DNA from: DASQFQ01 sp963730115
Lineage (GTDB): Bacteria > Actinomycetota > Thermoleophilia > Solirubrobacterales > Solirubrobacteraceae
Length of the DNA stretch: 64,000 nt
Assembly (NCBI GenBank): GCA_963730115.1
Contig: CAVSQM010000006.1
Coordinates: forward strand, 248,001-312,000
Reading direction: 5' to 3'
In this document: positions 51,869-60,230 of the stretch, in pieces
How the letters are laid out: each line of letters begins with the position of its first letter
How positions within the stretch are numbered: position 1 is the stretch's first letter
Made by a program: the position numbers and the translations under genes
The notes under the pieces: generated by a model
Database searches by the model: none
Seen by the model: only the letters and a program-made list of their open reading frames with translations
Told to the model about the DNA's origin: nothing

Positions 51869-52593
51869 CTCAGCTCCGCGAGCCGCGCCCGCGCCGCCGC
51901 CAGCGCGGCCTCGGACGACGCGCGCCACTCGGCCAGCAGGTCGGTGCCGGTGGCGGCCGCCGCCATCGCGCGCTCCATCATCCCGGCGAGATCGGAGGCG
52001 CGGACCTCGTCGAGGCGGGCCTGCGCACGCTCGACCGCCGCCTGCAGCGCGCTGACGCGGCGCGCGCCGTCCTCGGGGGCGTGGCGGGACGACTCCCACT
52101 GGCGCACGAGGTCGACGATCGCCTCGCCGTCGGAGCTCGCGAACGCCTGATTGAGCCGCTTCATGAACGCCTCGGCGTGGCGGCGGGTGTCGTCGTCGGG
52201 CGCGAGGTCGGGGTGCATGCGCTTGGCCGCCTCGCGGAACAGCTTCTTGAGGTCGCCGGTCGGCAGCGGCCCCGGCGCCTTCGGGATCGCCTTCACCGCC
52301 GCGGTGGTCTCCCGCGCGCGAGCGCGCGCGCTGCGGGCGGCGCGCTTGTCCTCCGCCGTGCCGGAGCGCTTGGCGACGAGCGCGGCGAGCTGCGCCTCGA
52401 TCTCGTGCAGCTCGGCCAGCACGGTCACGACCTCGCGCATGTAATCGGCGTTGAAGGCGGCGAGCTCGGCCTCGAGCGTCGCCTGCTCCTCCTCGATCGC
52501 CGCGAGGCGATCGCGCAGCCGCTCGGCCTCCGCGTCGGCGACAGCCGTCGAGGCGAGGAGCTCCTGGCGCGGCGGCGTCTGCACGGCGCGCAT
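51865..52593 (-). CDS. Coiled-coil protein with J-domain-like segment
   Basis: Protein of 242 aa. An N-terminal coiled coil (about 15-75, LRDRLAAIEEEQATLEAELA) is followed by a J-domain-like segment around residues 115-160 (LKKLFREAAKRMHPDLAPDD), which includes the HPD motif needed to stimulate Hsp70. An Ala/Glu-rich helical C-terminus completes it. It is probably a DnaK co-chaperone-like or scaffold protein. The start is ATG 52593; ATG 52647 would add 18 residues. Its stop overlaps the decarboxylase start, suggesting a dedicated role in that enzyme's folding or assembly (inference). Confidence 0.75.
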   Translation of the reverse strand: MRAVQTPPRQELLASTAVADAEAERLRDRLAAIEEEQATLEAELAAFNADYMREVVTVLAELHEIEAQLAALVAKRSGTAEDKRAARSARARARETTAAVKAIPKAPGPLPTGDLKKLFREAAKRMHPDLAPDDDTRRHAEAFMKRLNQAFASSDGEAIVDLVRQWESSRHAPEDGARRVSALQAAVERAQARLDEVRASDLAGMMERAMAAAATGTDLLAEWRASSEAALAAARARLAELR

Positions 52594-52624
52594 GATGACG
52601 GCCCCAGCTGGGCAAGGTGCGTCC

Positions 52625-53056
52625 GTGGCCACGAACGAGCGCTTCATGGCGGTGCCCCCGCAGGCGGTCTGGGACGTCCTCGCCGACCCGGCGGGCTACG
52701 GCTACTGGGTCGTCGGCTCGAAGCTGATCCGCGACGCCGAGCCCGGACTGGCCGGCGCCCGGCACGCAAGTTCCACCACACGATCGGCGTGGGCCCGCTC
52801 ACGCTGTCGCGACCACACGGTGGCGCTCGAGGCCGAGCCGCTCCGCCGGCTCAGGCTGCGCGCCAAGGGCCGCCCGGCCGGCACCGCGACGGTGACCATG
52901 GAGCTGGAAGCCCGCGACGGCGGCACGCTCGTGCGCATCACCGAGAACCCCGACGGCGTGTACTCGGTGATGACGCTCAACCCGGTCGTCCACGTCGCCA
53001 CCAAGCTCCGCAACGCCGAGTCGCTGATGCGGCTCGAGGAGCTGGCGCTGCGATGA
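52625..53056 (+). CDS. SRPBCC-family protein (three +1 indels)
   Basis: START/SRPBCC-type ligand-binding protein of about 143 aa (MAVPPQAVWDVLADPAGYGY at the N-terminus; ATVTMELEARDGGTLVRITE in the second half). Three extra bases near 52745, 52766 and 52810 scramble residues about 41-62. Removing them gives WPAPGT...FHHTIGVGPLTL...DHTVALEAEP, standard for the family, and leaves the frame unchanged overall because they sum to one codon. The start is GTG 52625. The stop overlaps the FAD-Rieske gene (ATGA). It likely binds a hydrophobic ligand for the coupled oxidoreductase. Confidence 0.75.
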   Translation: MATNERFMAVPPQAVWDVLADPAGYGYWVVGSKLIRDAEPGLAGARHASSTTRSAWARSRCRDHTVALEAEPLRRLRLRAKGRPAGTATVTMELEARDGGTLVRITENPDGVYSVMTLNPVVHVATKLRNAESLMRLEELALR

Positions 53057-54542
53057 AGCGCACGTCGATCTGGGTCGACACCGCCCCGCCGCGCGCCGAG
53101 CGCCCGCCGCTCGGCGAGGACGTCGAGGCCGACGTCGTCGTCATCGGCGGCGGGATCGTCGGGCATCACCACCGCGCTGCTGCTCCAGGAGGCGGGCGTC
53201 GACGTCGTGCTGCTCGAGGCCAACCGGTTGGCGTGTGGCGTCAGCGGCTTCACGACCGCCAAGGTCTCCTCGCAGCACGGGCTGATCTACGACCGCCTGC
53301 GCTCGAGCTTCGGCGCCCAGGCGGCCGCCGCCTACGGCGCCGCCAACGAGGGCGCGCTCGCGTGGATGGCGGACCGTGTGCGGCGCGACGGCATCGACTG
53401 CGACTGGCGCCGCCGCCCCTCCTACGCGTACGTGACGGACGACCGCGCCAAGGCCGAGCGGGAGGCCGAGGCCGCCGCCGAGGCCGGGCTGCCGGCCTCG
53501 TTCACCACCGACACCGATCTCCCCTACGAGGTCGCGGGCGCGGTGCGCTTCGACGACCAGGCCGAGTTCCACCCCCGCATGTACCTGCTCGCGCTGGCCG
53601 ACGGTTTGGAGCGCGTCCACGAGCGCTCGCACGCGGTCGATGTCGACGTCGACGAGCGCTGCACGGTCAAGACGCCCGGCGGCCGCGTGACCGCCGACCG
53701 CGATCGTCGTCGCCACGCACTTCCCGTTCCTCGACCGCTCGTTCGCGTTCGCCCGCGTGCACCCGCAGCGCTCCTACGCGCTCGTGTGCCGGATCGCCGG
53801 CGAGCCGCCGCCCGGCATGTACATCTCCGGCGACTCCCCTACCCGCTCGATCCGCGCGATCCCCGTCGAGGGCGAGGAGCTGCTGATGGTCGGCGGCGAG
53901 GGGCACCGCACCGGCGAGGGCGGCAACACGGAGGAGAAGTACGCGGCGCTCGAGCGCTTCGCGCGCGAGCACTGGGACGTGCAATCGATCGAGTACCGGT
54001 GGTCGAGCCAGGACAACACCACGATCGACACGCTGCCCTACGTCGGCGCCATCGCGCCCGGCGCCGACCGCGTGCTGATGGCCACCGGCTTCGCGAAGTG
54101 GGGCATGACCGGCGGGACCGCGGCGGCGCACATCCTCGCCGCCCGGCTGCAGGGCCGGAAGAGCGCGTACGCCGACCTCTTCGACCCCAACCGGCTCAAC
54201 CTGCGCGCCGCCGCAACGCGCTTCGTGGAGGAGAACGCCAAGGCCGGCCTGCACTTCGTGGGCGATCGCGTCAAGCACCGCGGCGCACGCCCGATCGAGG
54301 AGCTCGCGCCCGGGGAGGGCGACATCGTGCGCCTCCGTGGCGAGAAGGTCGCGGGGCATCGCCGTGACGACGGCACGCTCGTCGCGGTGTCGCCGGTCTG
54401 CACCCACCTCGGCTGCCAGGTCAACTGGAATCCCGCGGAGCGCAGCTGGGACTGCCCGTGCCACGGCTCGCGCTTCAGGCCCGAGGGTGACGTCCTCCAG
54501 GGCCCGGCCGTCCACCGGCTCGAGCACAAGCCCGTCGAGTAG
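53053..54542 (+). CDS. FAD-dependent oxidoreductase with C-terminal Rieske domain (two frameshifts)
   Basis: Protein of about 495 aa. The N-terminal FAD-binding motif VVVIGGGIVGITTALLLQEA is readable across one extra base near 53162. A DAO-type fold follows with TLPYVGAIAPGADRVLMATG and FAKWGMTGGTAAAHILAAR; a second extra base near 53700 breaks TADAIVVATHFPFLDRSFA. The C-terminal Rieske 2Fe-2S centre is CTHLGCQVNWNP...CPCHGSRF (CxH and CxxH). It belongs to the glycine-oxidase/Rieske fusion type found in many actinobacteria. ATG 53053 is coupled to the SRPBCC gene. Both breaks resume perfectly, so the enzyme is likely intact in the organism. Confidence 0.87.
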
Positions 54543-54573
54543 CCCGCGCCCCCATCGGGGTAGGCGAAGGCCC

Positions 54574-55878
54574 ATGCTGAAACTGAGGGGATCCCGACTC
54601 GCCACCGCGCTCACCTGCGCGGTGGCCCTGGTCGCCGGCTGCGGCGACGACAGCTCCGACAGCTCCGGCGGCGGCGCCGCCAAGGAGCAGAAGATCACCG
54701 GCGCCAAGGTCGTCGACCCGGCGTCGATGGACGGCGCCAAGGGCAACATCTCGTTCTGCACCGGCAAGGACACGTCGGGCTCGAAGACCGCCGGGATCAA
54801 GGCGTTCAACGCCGCGAACCCCGACATCAAGGTCAAGATCGTCGAGTTTCCGGAGTCGGCCGACGAGCAGCGCCAGCAGTTCGTCCAGCGCCAGGAGGCG
54901 AAGTCCCCCGACTGCGACGTCTTCTACTCCGACGTCATCTGGACCGCCGAGTTCGCGCAGCAGAAGTGGCTCTACGACATGACGCCCTACGTCGAGAGCC
55001 GCCAGGACGAGTTCATCCCGTCCACGCTCGAGACGATCACGTACCAGGGCAAGAACTGGGGTGTGCCGCACAAGACGAACGCGGGCTTCCTCTACTACCG
55101 AACCGACCAGGCCGACAAGGCGCCGGCGACATGGCAGGAGCTCTACGCCACGGCGGCCAAGCAGGACGGCCTCGCCTACCAGGGCGCGTCCTACGAAGGG
55201 CTGACCGTCAACTTCCTCGAGCTCGCGTTCGCGGCCGGCGGCCAGGTGCTCTCCGAGGACGGCAAGGAGGCGCAGGTCGATTCGCCCGAGAACCTGAAGG
55301 CGCTGCAGTTCATGGTCGACGGGATCAAGGACGGCGCGGCGCCGAAGGCCGTGACGACCTACATGGAGGAGCCGGCGCGGCGCGCGTTCGAGTCCGGCCG
55401 CGCGACGTTCATGCGCAACTGGCCGTACGTCTACGCGACGGCCCAGCGGGCGGATGCGACCAAGGGCAAGTTCGCGGTCTCGCCGCTGCCCGAGTTCGAG
55501 GGCGGCGGCAAGGCCGGCATCCTCGGCGGCGCCAACCTCGTCATCTCGACGTACTCGAAGAACCCGGGCGCCGCGCTCAAGTTCATCGACTACATGACGC
55601 ACGAGGAGCGGCAGACCGAGGACGTCGTCAAGTTCTCCGACGCGACGCCGCTCAAGAGCGTCTACGAGGATCCGGCGGTGCAGAAGGCGCAGCCGTTCTC
55701 GGACGAGCTGCTGGCGGCGATCAAGCAGGCGAAGTCGCGCCCGGTCTCGCCGGTCTATCCGCAGGTCTCGCAGGCGATCTACAAGAACGTCAACCAGGCG
55801 CTGTCCGGCGCCATGAGCCCGGAGGAGGCGCTGAAGAAGGCGCAGTCCGACATGGAGCAGGCGCTGAAGACGTTCTGA
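54574..55878 (+). CDS. ABC sugar-transporter substrate-binding lipoprotein
   Basis: Solute-binding protein of 434 aa, family 1 (maltose/trehalose type). The lipoprotein signal ends LVAGCGDD with lipidated Cys23. The hinge and binding segments YQGKNWGVPHKTNAGFLYYR and GANLVISTYSKNPGAALKF are characteristic of sugar-binding components such as LpqY/ThuE. The start is ATG 54574 with AAGG upstream. No permease or ATPase genes follow; the next gene encodes an unrelated small protein, so the transporter must be encoded elsewhere or be shared. Confidence 0.9.
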   Translation: MLKLRGSRLATALTCAVALVAGCGDDSSDSSGGGAAKEQKITGAKVVDPASMDGAKGNISFCTGKDTSGSKTAGIKAFNAANPDIKVKIVEFPESADEQRQQFVQRQEAKSPDCDVFYSDVIWTAEFAQQKWLYDMTPYVESRQDEFIPSTLETITYQGKNWGVPHKTNAGFLYYRTDQADKAPATWQELYATAAKQDGLAYQGASYEGLTVNFLELAFAAGGQVLSEDGKEAQVDSPENLKALQFMVDGIKDGAAPKAVTTYMEEPARRAFESGRATFMRNWPYVYATAQRADATKGKFAVSPLPEFEGGGKAGILGGANLVISTYSKNPGAALKFIDYMTHEERQTEDVVKFSDATPLKSVYEDPAVQKAQPFSDELLAAIKQAKSRPVSPVYPQVSQAIYKNVNQALSGAMSPEEALKKAQSDMEQALKTF

Positions 55879-56384
55879 TGGCCGCCGAGCTCGTGGTGCT
55901 CGACCGGGGCGCCCGGATCGCGTTCTCGTTCGAGCACCTCATGAGCTACCACGGGCCCGGGTCGCCGGGCGGGGTGGCGCACGGCTTCAAGGTGATGGAG
56001 CTCGCGCTGCCCCTGCTCGCGCCGGACGCGCCGGTCGAGCGGCGCGAGGTCGCGGTGCGGACCGCGTTCGGCGGCCCGGGCGCGCGGGACGCGTTCGAGC
56101 TCGTGCTGCGCGCGGTCACCGAGGGGCGCTACGAGGTCGACGCGGCGCTCGCGCGGCCGGAGCGCGGCTGGACGCGCGAGCGGTTCGTGTTCCACCTCGC
56201 CTACCGCGGGAGCGAGGTCGCGCTGGGCGTGCGCGAGGGCTACGTGAGCGAGGAGTTCCTGTCGCTCGCGCGCACGCCGGACCCGGCGCCCGAGCAGGTC
56301 GCGCGGCTCGACGCGCTCAAGCGGGAGATGGCCGAGCGGGTCATGGGAAGCCCTGCTGACGCGGTGTATGAGCGGTTAGGGTGA
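55878..56384 (+). CDS. Unknown protein with distant FmdE-like pattern
   Basis: Soluble protein of 168 aa whose ATG overlaps the lipoprotein gene's stop by one base. It contains YHGPGSPGGVAHGFKVMELA and VRTAFGGPGARDAFELVLRA, which resemble the arrangement in formylmethanofuran-dehydrogenase subunit E-like domains (HGHxxPGxxxG...A...V...), but lacks the Cys residues of the zinc-binding type. The second half (WTRERFVFHLAYRGSEVALG) is beta-rich. I cannot assign a function; coupling to a sugar-binding lipoprotein may be only positional. Confidence 0.6.
   Translation: MAAELVVLDRGARIAFSFEHLMSYHGPGSPGGVAHGFKVMELALPLLAPDAPVERREVAVRTAFGGPGARDAFELVLRAVTEGRYEVDAALARPERGWTRERFVFHLAYRGSEVALGVREGYVSEEFLSLARTPDPAPEQVARLDALKREMAERVMGSPADAVYERLG
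56377..56382 (+). promoter_or_regulatory. -10 box TAGGGT
   Basis: TAGGGT overlaps the stop of the upstream gene and ends 7 nt before ATG 56390, which supports that ATG over the in-frame GTG at 56381. Confidence 0.4.
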
Positions 56385-56389
56385 CCCGC

Positions 56390-56932
56390 ATGCCTCGATA
56401 CGCACTGCCGGCCATCCTCACCGGCCTCCTGATCGCCGTCCCGGCAGCGCTCGCGAACCACATCCCCGGCCACGCCTGCTCCGGCTGCGCCTCGCACGAC
56501 GAATGGCCGACGATCAACGGCAAGTTCAAGAAGGCCAACGGCGGCAAGGCCAAGACCTACAGGGGCAGCAACCGCAACGACGAGCTGCTCGGCCACCACG
56601 GCTCCGACACGCTCAGCGGCCGCGGCGGCTCCGACGTGCTGTGGGGCGACCACGACCCCGCCGGCCAGCCGGCCTCCCAGAACGACCTGATCTACGGCGG
56701 CGACGGCACCGACTTCATCTACGGCTCGCACGGCCGCAACGTGATCTACGGCGGCCGCGGCAACGACGCCATCTCCGTCCACTACGGCCGCGGGATCGTC
56801 GACTGCGGGCCCGGCCGCGACATCTACCACGTCGCCCGCTCGCGCAAGAAGGGCTACAGGTTCCGCAACTGCGAGAAGGTCGACTACCGCCCGGAGAAGC
56901 AGCGCGGCGGCGGGCTGAAGCCGCTCCCGTAA
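56390..56932 (+). CDS. Secreted RTX-type calcium-binding repeat protein
   Basis: Protein of 180 aa. The signal peptide (LPAILTGLLIAVPAALA) is followed by a Cys-pair segment (CSGCASHDE) and several haemolysin-type repeats of the GGxGxDxhxG kind (h = hydrophobic; e.g. GSDTLSGRGGSDVLWGD, GGDGTDFIYGSHGRNVIYGG, RGNDAISV). These form a calcium-binding beta-roll outside the cell. The C-terminus is basic. It carries no catalytic domain, so it is likely structural or adhesive. The start is ATG 56390. Confidence 0.82.
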   Translation: MPRYALPAILTGLLIAVPAALANHIPGHACSGCASHDEWPTINGKFKKANGGKAKTYRGSNRNDELLGHHGSDTLSGRGGSDVLWGDHDPAGQPASQNDLIYGGDGTDFIYGSHGRNVIYGGRGNDAISVHYGRGIVDCGPGRDIYHVARSRKKGYRFRNCEKVDYRPEKQRGGGLKPLP

Positions 56933-57018
56933 CCCTCAGCGGGGTTCGCGCTTGTCGTGCGCCCTGAGAGGTGAGACGGTTGGTCAGCCAGTCGTGCTAG
57001 CCAACAAGGGAGCAGCCG

Positions 57019-57477
57019 ATGGAGCCCGCCCCCCGCACCCGTGTCCTCGTCGTGGCGAACCGGACGGCGGCCACGCACCGTCTGCTCGACGCGGTCCGGC
57101 GCCGCGCCACCGAGAGCCCGTGCGAGTTCGCCTTGCTCATCCCGGATGTCACGGACCGCAAGGCCGCCGACTGGACGCTCGAGAGCGCTCTCCCGCTGTT
57201 GACCCGAGCCGCGCACGGAAACGTCGAAGGACTGGTCGGAGGACCCGACCCGTTCGAGTCCGTCCAGACCGCGGTCCGGCAACGCGACTTCGGCGAGATC
57301 ATCATCTCGACGCTGCCCCGACGCACATCGAAGTGGCTGCGTCGCGACCTGATCCGGCGCGTCGAAGGGTTGGGCCTGCCCGTGACCGCGATCGTCCCGG
57401 GTGGCGCCAAGCTGTCGCGCGAGGATCAACTCGAGATCGGGACCGGAGCCGGACTCGGCCTCGGCGGCGGCGCGTGA
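57019..57477 (+). CDS. Universal-stress-protein-like nucleotide-binding protein
   Basis: Protein of 152 aa with an alpha/beta fold: TRVLVVANRTAATHRLLDAV strand-helix start, a DPFESVQTAVRQRDFGEIII middle, STLPRRTSKWLRRDLIRRVE (the conserved W-L-R-R-D-L motif of this actinobacterial group) and a final VTAIVPGG. Members are described as USP-like or associated with amino-acid permeases, but function is not established. AGGGAG precedes the ATG at 57019. It ends 21 nt from the convergent M24 gene's stop. The C-terminal GTGAGLGLGGGA is unusual. Confidence 0.8.
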   Translation: MEPAPRTRVLVVANRTAATHRLLDAVRRRATESPCEFALLIPDVTDRKAADWTLESALPLLTRAAHGNVEGLVGGPDPFESVQTAVRQRDFGEIIISTLPRRTSKWLRRDLIRRVEGLGLPVTAIVPGGAKLSREDQLEIGTGAGLGLGGGA

Positions 57478-57498
57478 CGCGCTCCACCTGGCGCCGCG

Positions 57499-58542
57499 TC
57501 ACACGGGAGCCGCGTTGAGCAGCTCGGGGCCGTCCGGCCCGAGGTGCACGAGGTTCTCGTAGCGGACGCCGAAGGCGCCGGGGACGTAGATCCCCGGCTC
57601 GACGCTGAACACGTGGCCGGCCTCGAGCGGCTTCGGGTTGCCGGGGCGCAGGTAGGGCTCCTCGTGGATCTCCAGCCCGACGCCGTGGCCGAGGCGGTGG
57701 ATGAAGCGCTCGCCGTAGCCGGCCTCCTCGATCACCGTGCGTGCGAGCCGGTCGGCCTCCTCGGCCGGCAGCCCCGGCTCGAGCCCGGCGATCACGGCGT
57801 CGTGGGCGGCCCGGACGATCGCGTACGCCTCCGCGGCCTCGCCCTCGGCGCCGTGCACGCGCGTGATGTCGGAGTGGTAGCCGCCCACGCTGCAGCCGAA
57901 GTCGGTGAGGAACGGGCGCTCGACCGGCGCATCGCCGGAGACGTGGTGGGGCAGCGCTGCGTGCGCGCCGGCCGCGACGACGTAGTCCTCGTACGGCCGC
58001 ACGCCGCGGTTGAGGAAGCGCGCCTCGAGCTCGAGCGCGAGCCCGCGCTCGGTGCGGCCTCCCAACTCCAGGCCGGCCACCCACGCCATCGCCTCGTCCG
58101 CCTCGCGACCGGCTTCCCGCAGCCGCTCGAGCTCGTCGGGCGCCTTGCGCTCGCGCAGCCCGCTGAGGATCCCCGGGTCGAGGTCGAGCTCGACCGCCGG
58201 CCGCGCGGCGCGGATGGCGAACGCGACCCCGGTCGGCAGGTCCGGCTCGACGAGCACGCGCCCGAGGCCGTCAAGGGTTCGCGCGATCGCCGCGTCCGGC
58301 CCGTCGCCGTCCGACCACGCGGCGACGTCGGCGCCGAGCGGCTCGAGCTCCTCGGCGAGCATGTCGGGCGCGACGACCCGCAGCCCGCCGCGGGCGAGGA
58401 TCACGAGCGCGGTCGGGCGCTCGAGCGCGATCGGCGCCAGGCCGGTGAGGTAGCCGAAGTCGACCGCCGGGTGCACCCACAGGGCGTCGGCGCCGGCGTC
58501 CTGCACCGCGGCGCGGATCGCGTCGAGGTGGCGGACGCTCAC
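57499..58542 (-). CDS. M24-family aminopeptidase (Xaa-Pro peptidase-like)
   Basis: Pita-bread-fold metallopeptidase of 347 aa with an N-terminal creatinase-like domain (about 1-125). Dinuclear metal ligands are visible: Asp in TDFGCSVGGYHSDITR (two Asp), His in HRLGHGVGLEIHEEPY, Glu in VFSVEPGIYVPG and Glu in VRYENLVHL. It cleaves N-terminal residues next to proline or acts on a related amide. GTG 58542 overlaps the FAH-family gene stop by 4 nt, so the two form an operon (FAH-like gene first). Confidence 0.92.
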   Translation of the reverse strand: MSVRHLDAIRAAVQDAGADALWVHPAVDFGYLTGLAPIALERPTALVILARGGLRVVAPDMLAEELEPLGADVAAWSDGDGPDAAIARTLDGLGRVLVEPDLPTGVAFAIRAARPAVELDLDPGILSGLRERKAPDELERLREAGREADEAMAWVAGLELGGRTERGLALELEARFLNRGVRPYEDYVVAAGAHAALPHHVSGDAPVERPFLTDFGCSVGGYHSDITRVHGAEGEAAEAYAIVRAAHDAVIAGLEPGLPAEEADRLARTVIEEAGYGERFIHRLGHGVGLEIHEEPYLRPGNPKPLEAGHVFSVEPGIYVPGAFGVRYENLVHLGPDGPELLNAAPV

Positions 58543-59186
58543 TCGAAGCTGACGGTGAGCGAGCCGAGCGGCTCGAGCGAGACCTCGACGGTCTGGCCCG
58601 GCTCGACGTCGAGCGCCGCGACGATCGACCCGCAGATCACCATGTCGCCGCGCTCGAGCTCGGCGCCCGCCGCCTTGAGCGTCTTGGCAACGTGCTTGAC
58701 CAGGGGCTCGAGCTCGCCGGTGGCCGACGTCACCTCGTCGGTGGCCGCGGCCTCCTCGCCGTCGATCGTGACCCGCAGCTTGACGTCGTCCGGGCTCGCG
58801 CCCTCGGTGACCGGCCCGAGCAGCACGTGGCGCTGGAAGACGTTGGCGCCGAGGATCGCCTCGGGGTCGCTCTCGCCCGGGTCGAGGTCGATCAGCTCGA
58901 TCGCCGCGCCGATCGCGGTGATCTCGCCCTTGTCGCCGGCGCGCGCGACGATCTCCGGCTCGAGCTTCGGGTTGCCCCAGTTCGAGATGTCCACCACCGC
59001 GCCCGTTTCGAGCCGGTTGGCGGTCAGCAGGTGGCCGACGAGCGGGGCGTCGATGCCCAGCTTCTTCATCGCCGCCTCGGTGCCGAACCCGAGCTTCCAG
59101 CCGAGCGGGCGCTCGTCCCGGTCGAGGCCGCGGCGCGCGTCGCCGAGCTGCGCCGTCATCCCGCGGGTGATGCGTTCGTCCGCCAC
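58539..59186 (-). CDS. Fumarylacetoacetate hydrolase-family protein
   Basis: Protein of 215 aa of the FAH/2-keto-4-pentenoate hydratase superfamily. Metal-site segments: LEPEIVARAGDKGEITAIGA (near residue 75) and ALDVEPGQTVEVSLEPLGSL near the C-terminus, with GWKLGFGTEAAMKKLG at the N-terminus. It probably hydrates or cleaves a keto-acid from aromatic breakdown. GTG 59186 is used; an ATG nine codons downstream (MTAQLGDA) is possible. It is in operon with the M24 peptidase and divergent from the DUF4262 gene. Confidence 0.87.
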   Translation of the reverse strand: MADERITRGMTAQLGDARRGLDRDERPLGWKLGFGTEAAMKKLGIDAPLVGHLLTANRLETGAVVDISNWGNPKLEPEIVARAGDKGEITAIGAAIELIDLDPGESDPEAILGANVFQRHVLLGPVTEGASPDDVKLRVTIDGEEAAATDEVTSATGELEPLVKHVAKTLKAAGAELERGDMVICGSIVAALDVEPGQTVEVSLEPLGSLTVSFE

Positions 59187-59198
59187 TAGGCGGGCATC

Positions 59199-59648
59199 AT
59201 GCCAGCGATGCTCCGGAGGCGTCTCCCCAAGCCGACGGACCCTGGCGACGAGAAGGTGCTCGCCGACATCCGCGATCTCGGTTTCCACGCCAAGCACGTG
59301 CGGCCGTGGCATCACCCGGAGCACGCACGGGAGAACGCGACGCTCGGGCCCCATCCGATCTACGACGTCGGCCTCTCCTACACGGTCGGACTGCCGCACA
59401 GCCATGACCATCCCGAGCTGGCGATCACCACGGGCATGCCCGACAAGCAGGCCCACGCCATCCTGTGGGAGGTCGTGCACCTGGTCGAGGACGGCGCCGC
59501 GTTCGCGCCCGGCGACGAGAGCGACCTGATCCTGGCCGGCGACGCCGTCGCCCGCTTCGAGGCGATCCAGGTACTCCTCCCCGACCGCACCGGCGCGTTC
59601 CCCGACGAGCCGGCCTACGCCGGCCCGCCGCAGCCGCTGCTGGCCTAG
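59199..59648 (+). CDS. DUF4262-like protein
   Basis: Protein of 149 aa with YDVGLSYTVGLPHSHDHPEL near residue 54, the characteristic YTVGL...HPEL stretch of the DUF4262 family, and a conserved following region (GMPDKQAHAILWEVVHLVED). No signal peptide is seen. The function of the family is unknown. It is separated by 12 nt from the divergent FAH-family gene and overlaps the convergent HxlR gene by 4 nt. Confidence 0.78.
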   Translation: MPAMLRRRLPKPTDPGDEKVLADIRDLGFHAKHVRPWHHPEHARENATLGPHPIYDVGLSYTVGLPHSHDHPELAITTGMPDKQAHAILWEVVHLVEDGAAFAPGDESDLILAGDAVARFEAIQVLLPDRTGAFPDEPAYAGPPQPLLA

Positions 59649-60169
59649 CGCGGGATGGCCAGCGGCGTCAGCAGACGCTGCGGCTCGCGCAGCGCGAGCG
59701 TGACGGGGTCGTCCCGCGCCGGCGGCGTCGCGCCCGGGCCGAGGCGCATCTCGAGCTCGGCGGCGCCCGGCTCGGCCTCGCAGTGCGGGCACACGCCGCT
59801 CGGGCCGATCGCCGTCCCGCACGCCACGTGCATGAACAGGCGGCGCGCGCCGCCCGGGCTGCAGTGCCGCTCACCCCACTGCATCAGCGCGTGGACGGCC
59901 GGCCAGAGGTCCTCGCCCGCCGCGGTCAGCACCAGCTCGTCGCGCCCCGGAGCGTACGGCCGCCGCTCGATCAGCCCGCGCCCGACGAGCGACGCGATGC
60001 GCGCACTCAGCACCGCGCGTGGGACGTCGAGGTGGCGCTGGAGGTCGCTGAACCGGCGGACGCCGAAGAACAGGTCGCGCAGGATGAGGAGCGTCCAGCG
60101 CTCGCCCACGATCTCGAGCGTGCGCGCGAGCGAGCAGGCCTGCCCCGCGTAGTCGGTGCCCAGCGGCAT
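59645..60169 (-). CDS. HxlR-family transcriptional regulator
   Basis: Regulator of 174 aa. The HxlR winged helix has CSLARTLEIVGERWTLLILR (Cys11) and RFSDLQRHLDVPRAVLSARI. The single Cys near the N-terminus is typical of redox- or electrophile-sensing members. A C-terminal extension of 70 aa contains CGTAIGPSGVCPHCEAE, a possible zinc-binding knuckle (Cys residues in a CxxC arrangement). It is divergent from an MFS transporter, with a strong dyad between them. ATG 60169 is the start. Confidence 0.9.
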   Translation of the reverse strand: MPLGTDYAGQACSLARTLEIVGERWTLLILRDLFFGVRRFSDLQRHLDVPRAVLSARIASLVGRGLIERRPYAPGRDELVLTAAGEDLWPAVHALMQWGERHCSPGGARRLFMHVACGTAIGPSGVCPHCEAEPGAAELEMRLGPGATPPARDDPVTLALREPQRLLTPLAIPR

Positions 60170-60190
60170 CGGCGTGGAGTCTACACGTCT

Positions 60191-60209
60191 CGGTTCAACG
60201 ATTGAACCG
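60191..60209. promoter_or_regulatory. HxlR operator candidate CGGTTCAA-N3-TTGAACCG
   Basis: Perfect 8-bp arms with a 3-nt spacer, 19 bp in all, halfway between the divergent start codons at 60169 and 60231. It overlaps the likely promoter for the MFS gene, whose TACGGT -10 box begins at 60217. Confidence 0.7.
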
Positions 60210-60216
60210 ACCGTGA

Positions 60217-60222
60217 TACGGT
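60217..60222 (+). promoter_or_regulatory. -10 box TACGGT for leaderless MFS gene
   Basis: TACGGT ends 8 nt before ATG 60231 and begins 8 nt after the dyad, so a repressor on the dyad would block it. Confidence 0.4.
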
Positions 60223-60230
60223 CCCGCCGC

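Noticed and set aside
47675..54542. A secondary-metabolite gene cluster (haloperoxidase, P450, decarboxylase, oxidoreductase)
   Set aside because: The genes lie on both strands in separate small operons with no polyketide, peptide or terpene synthase; proximity alone does not support a pathway.
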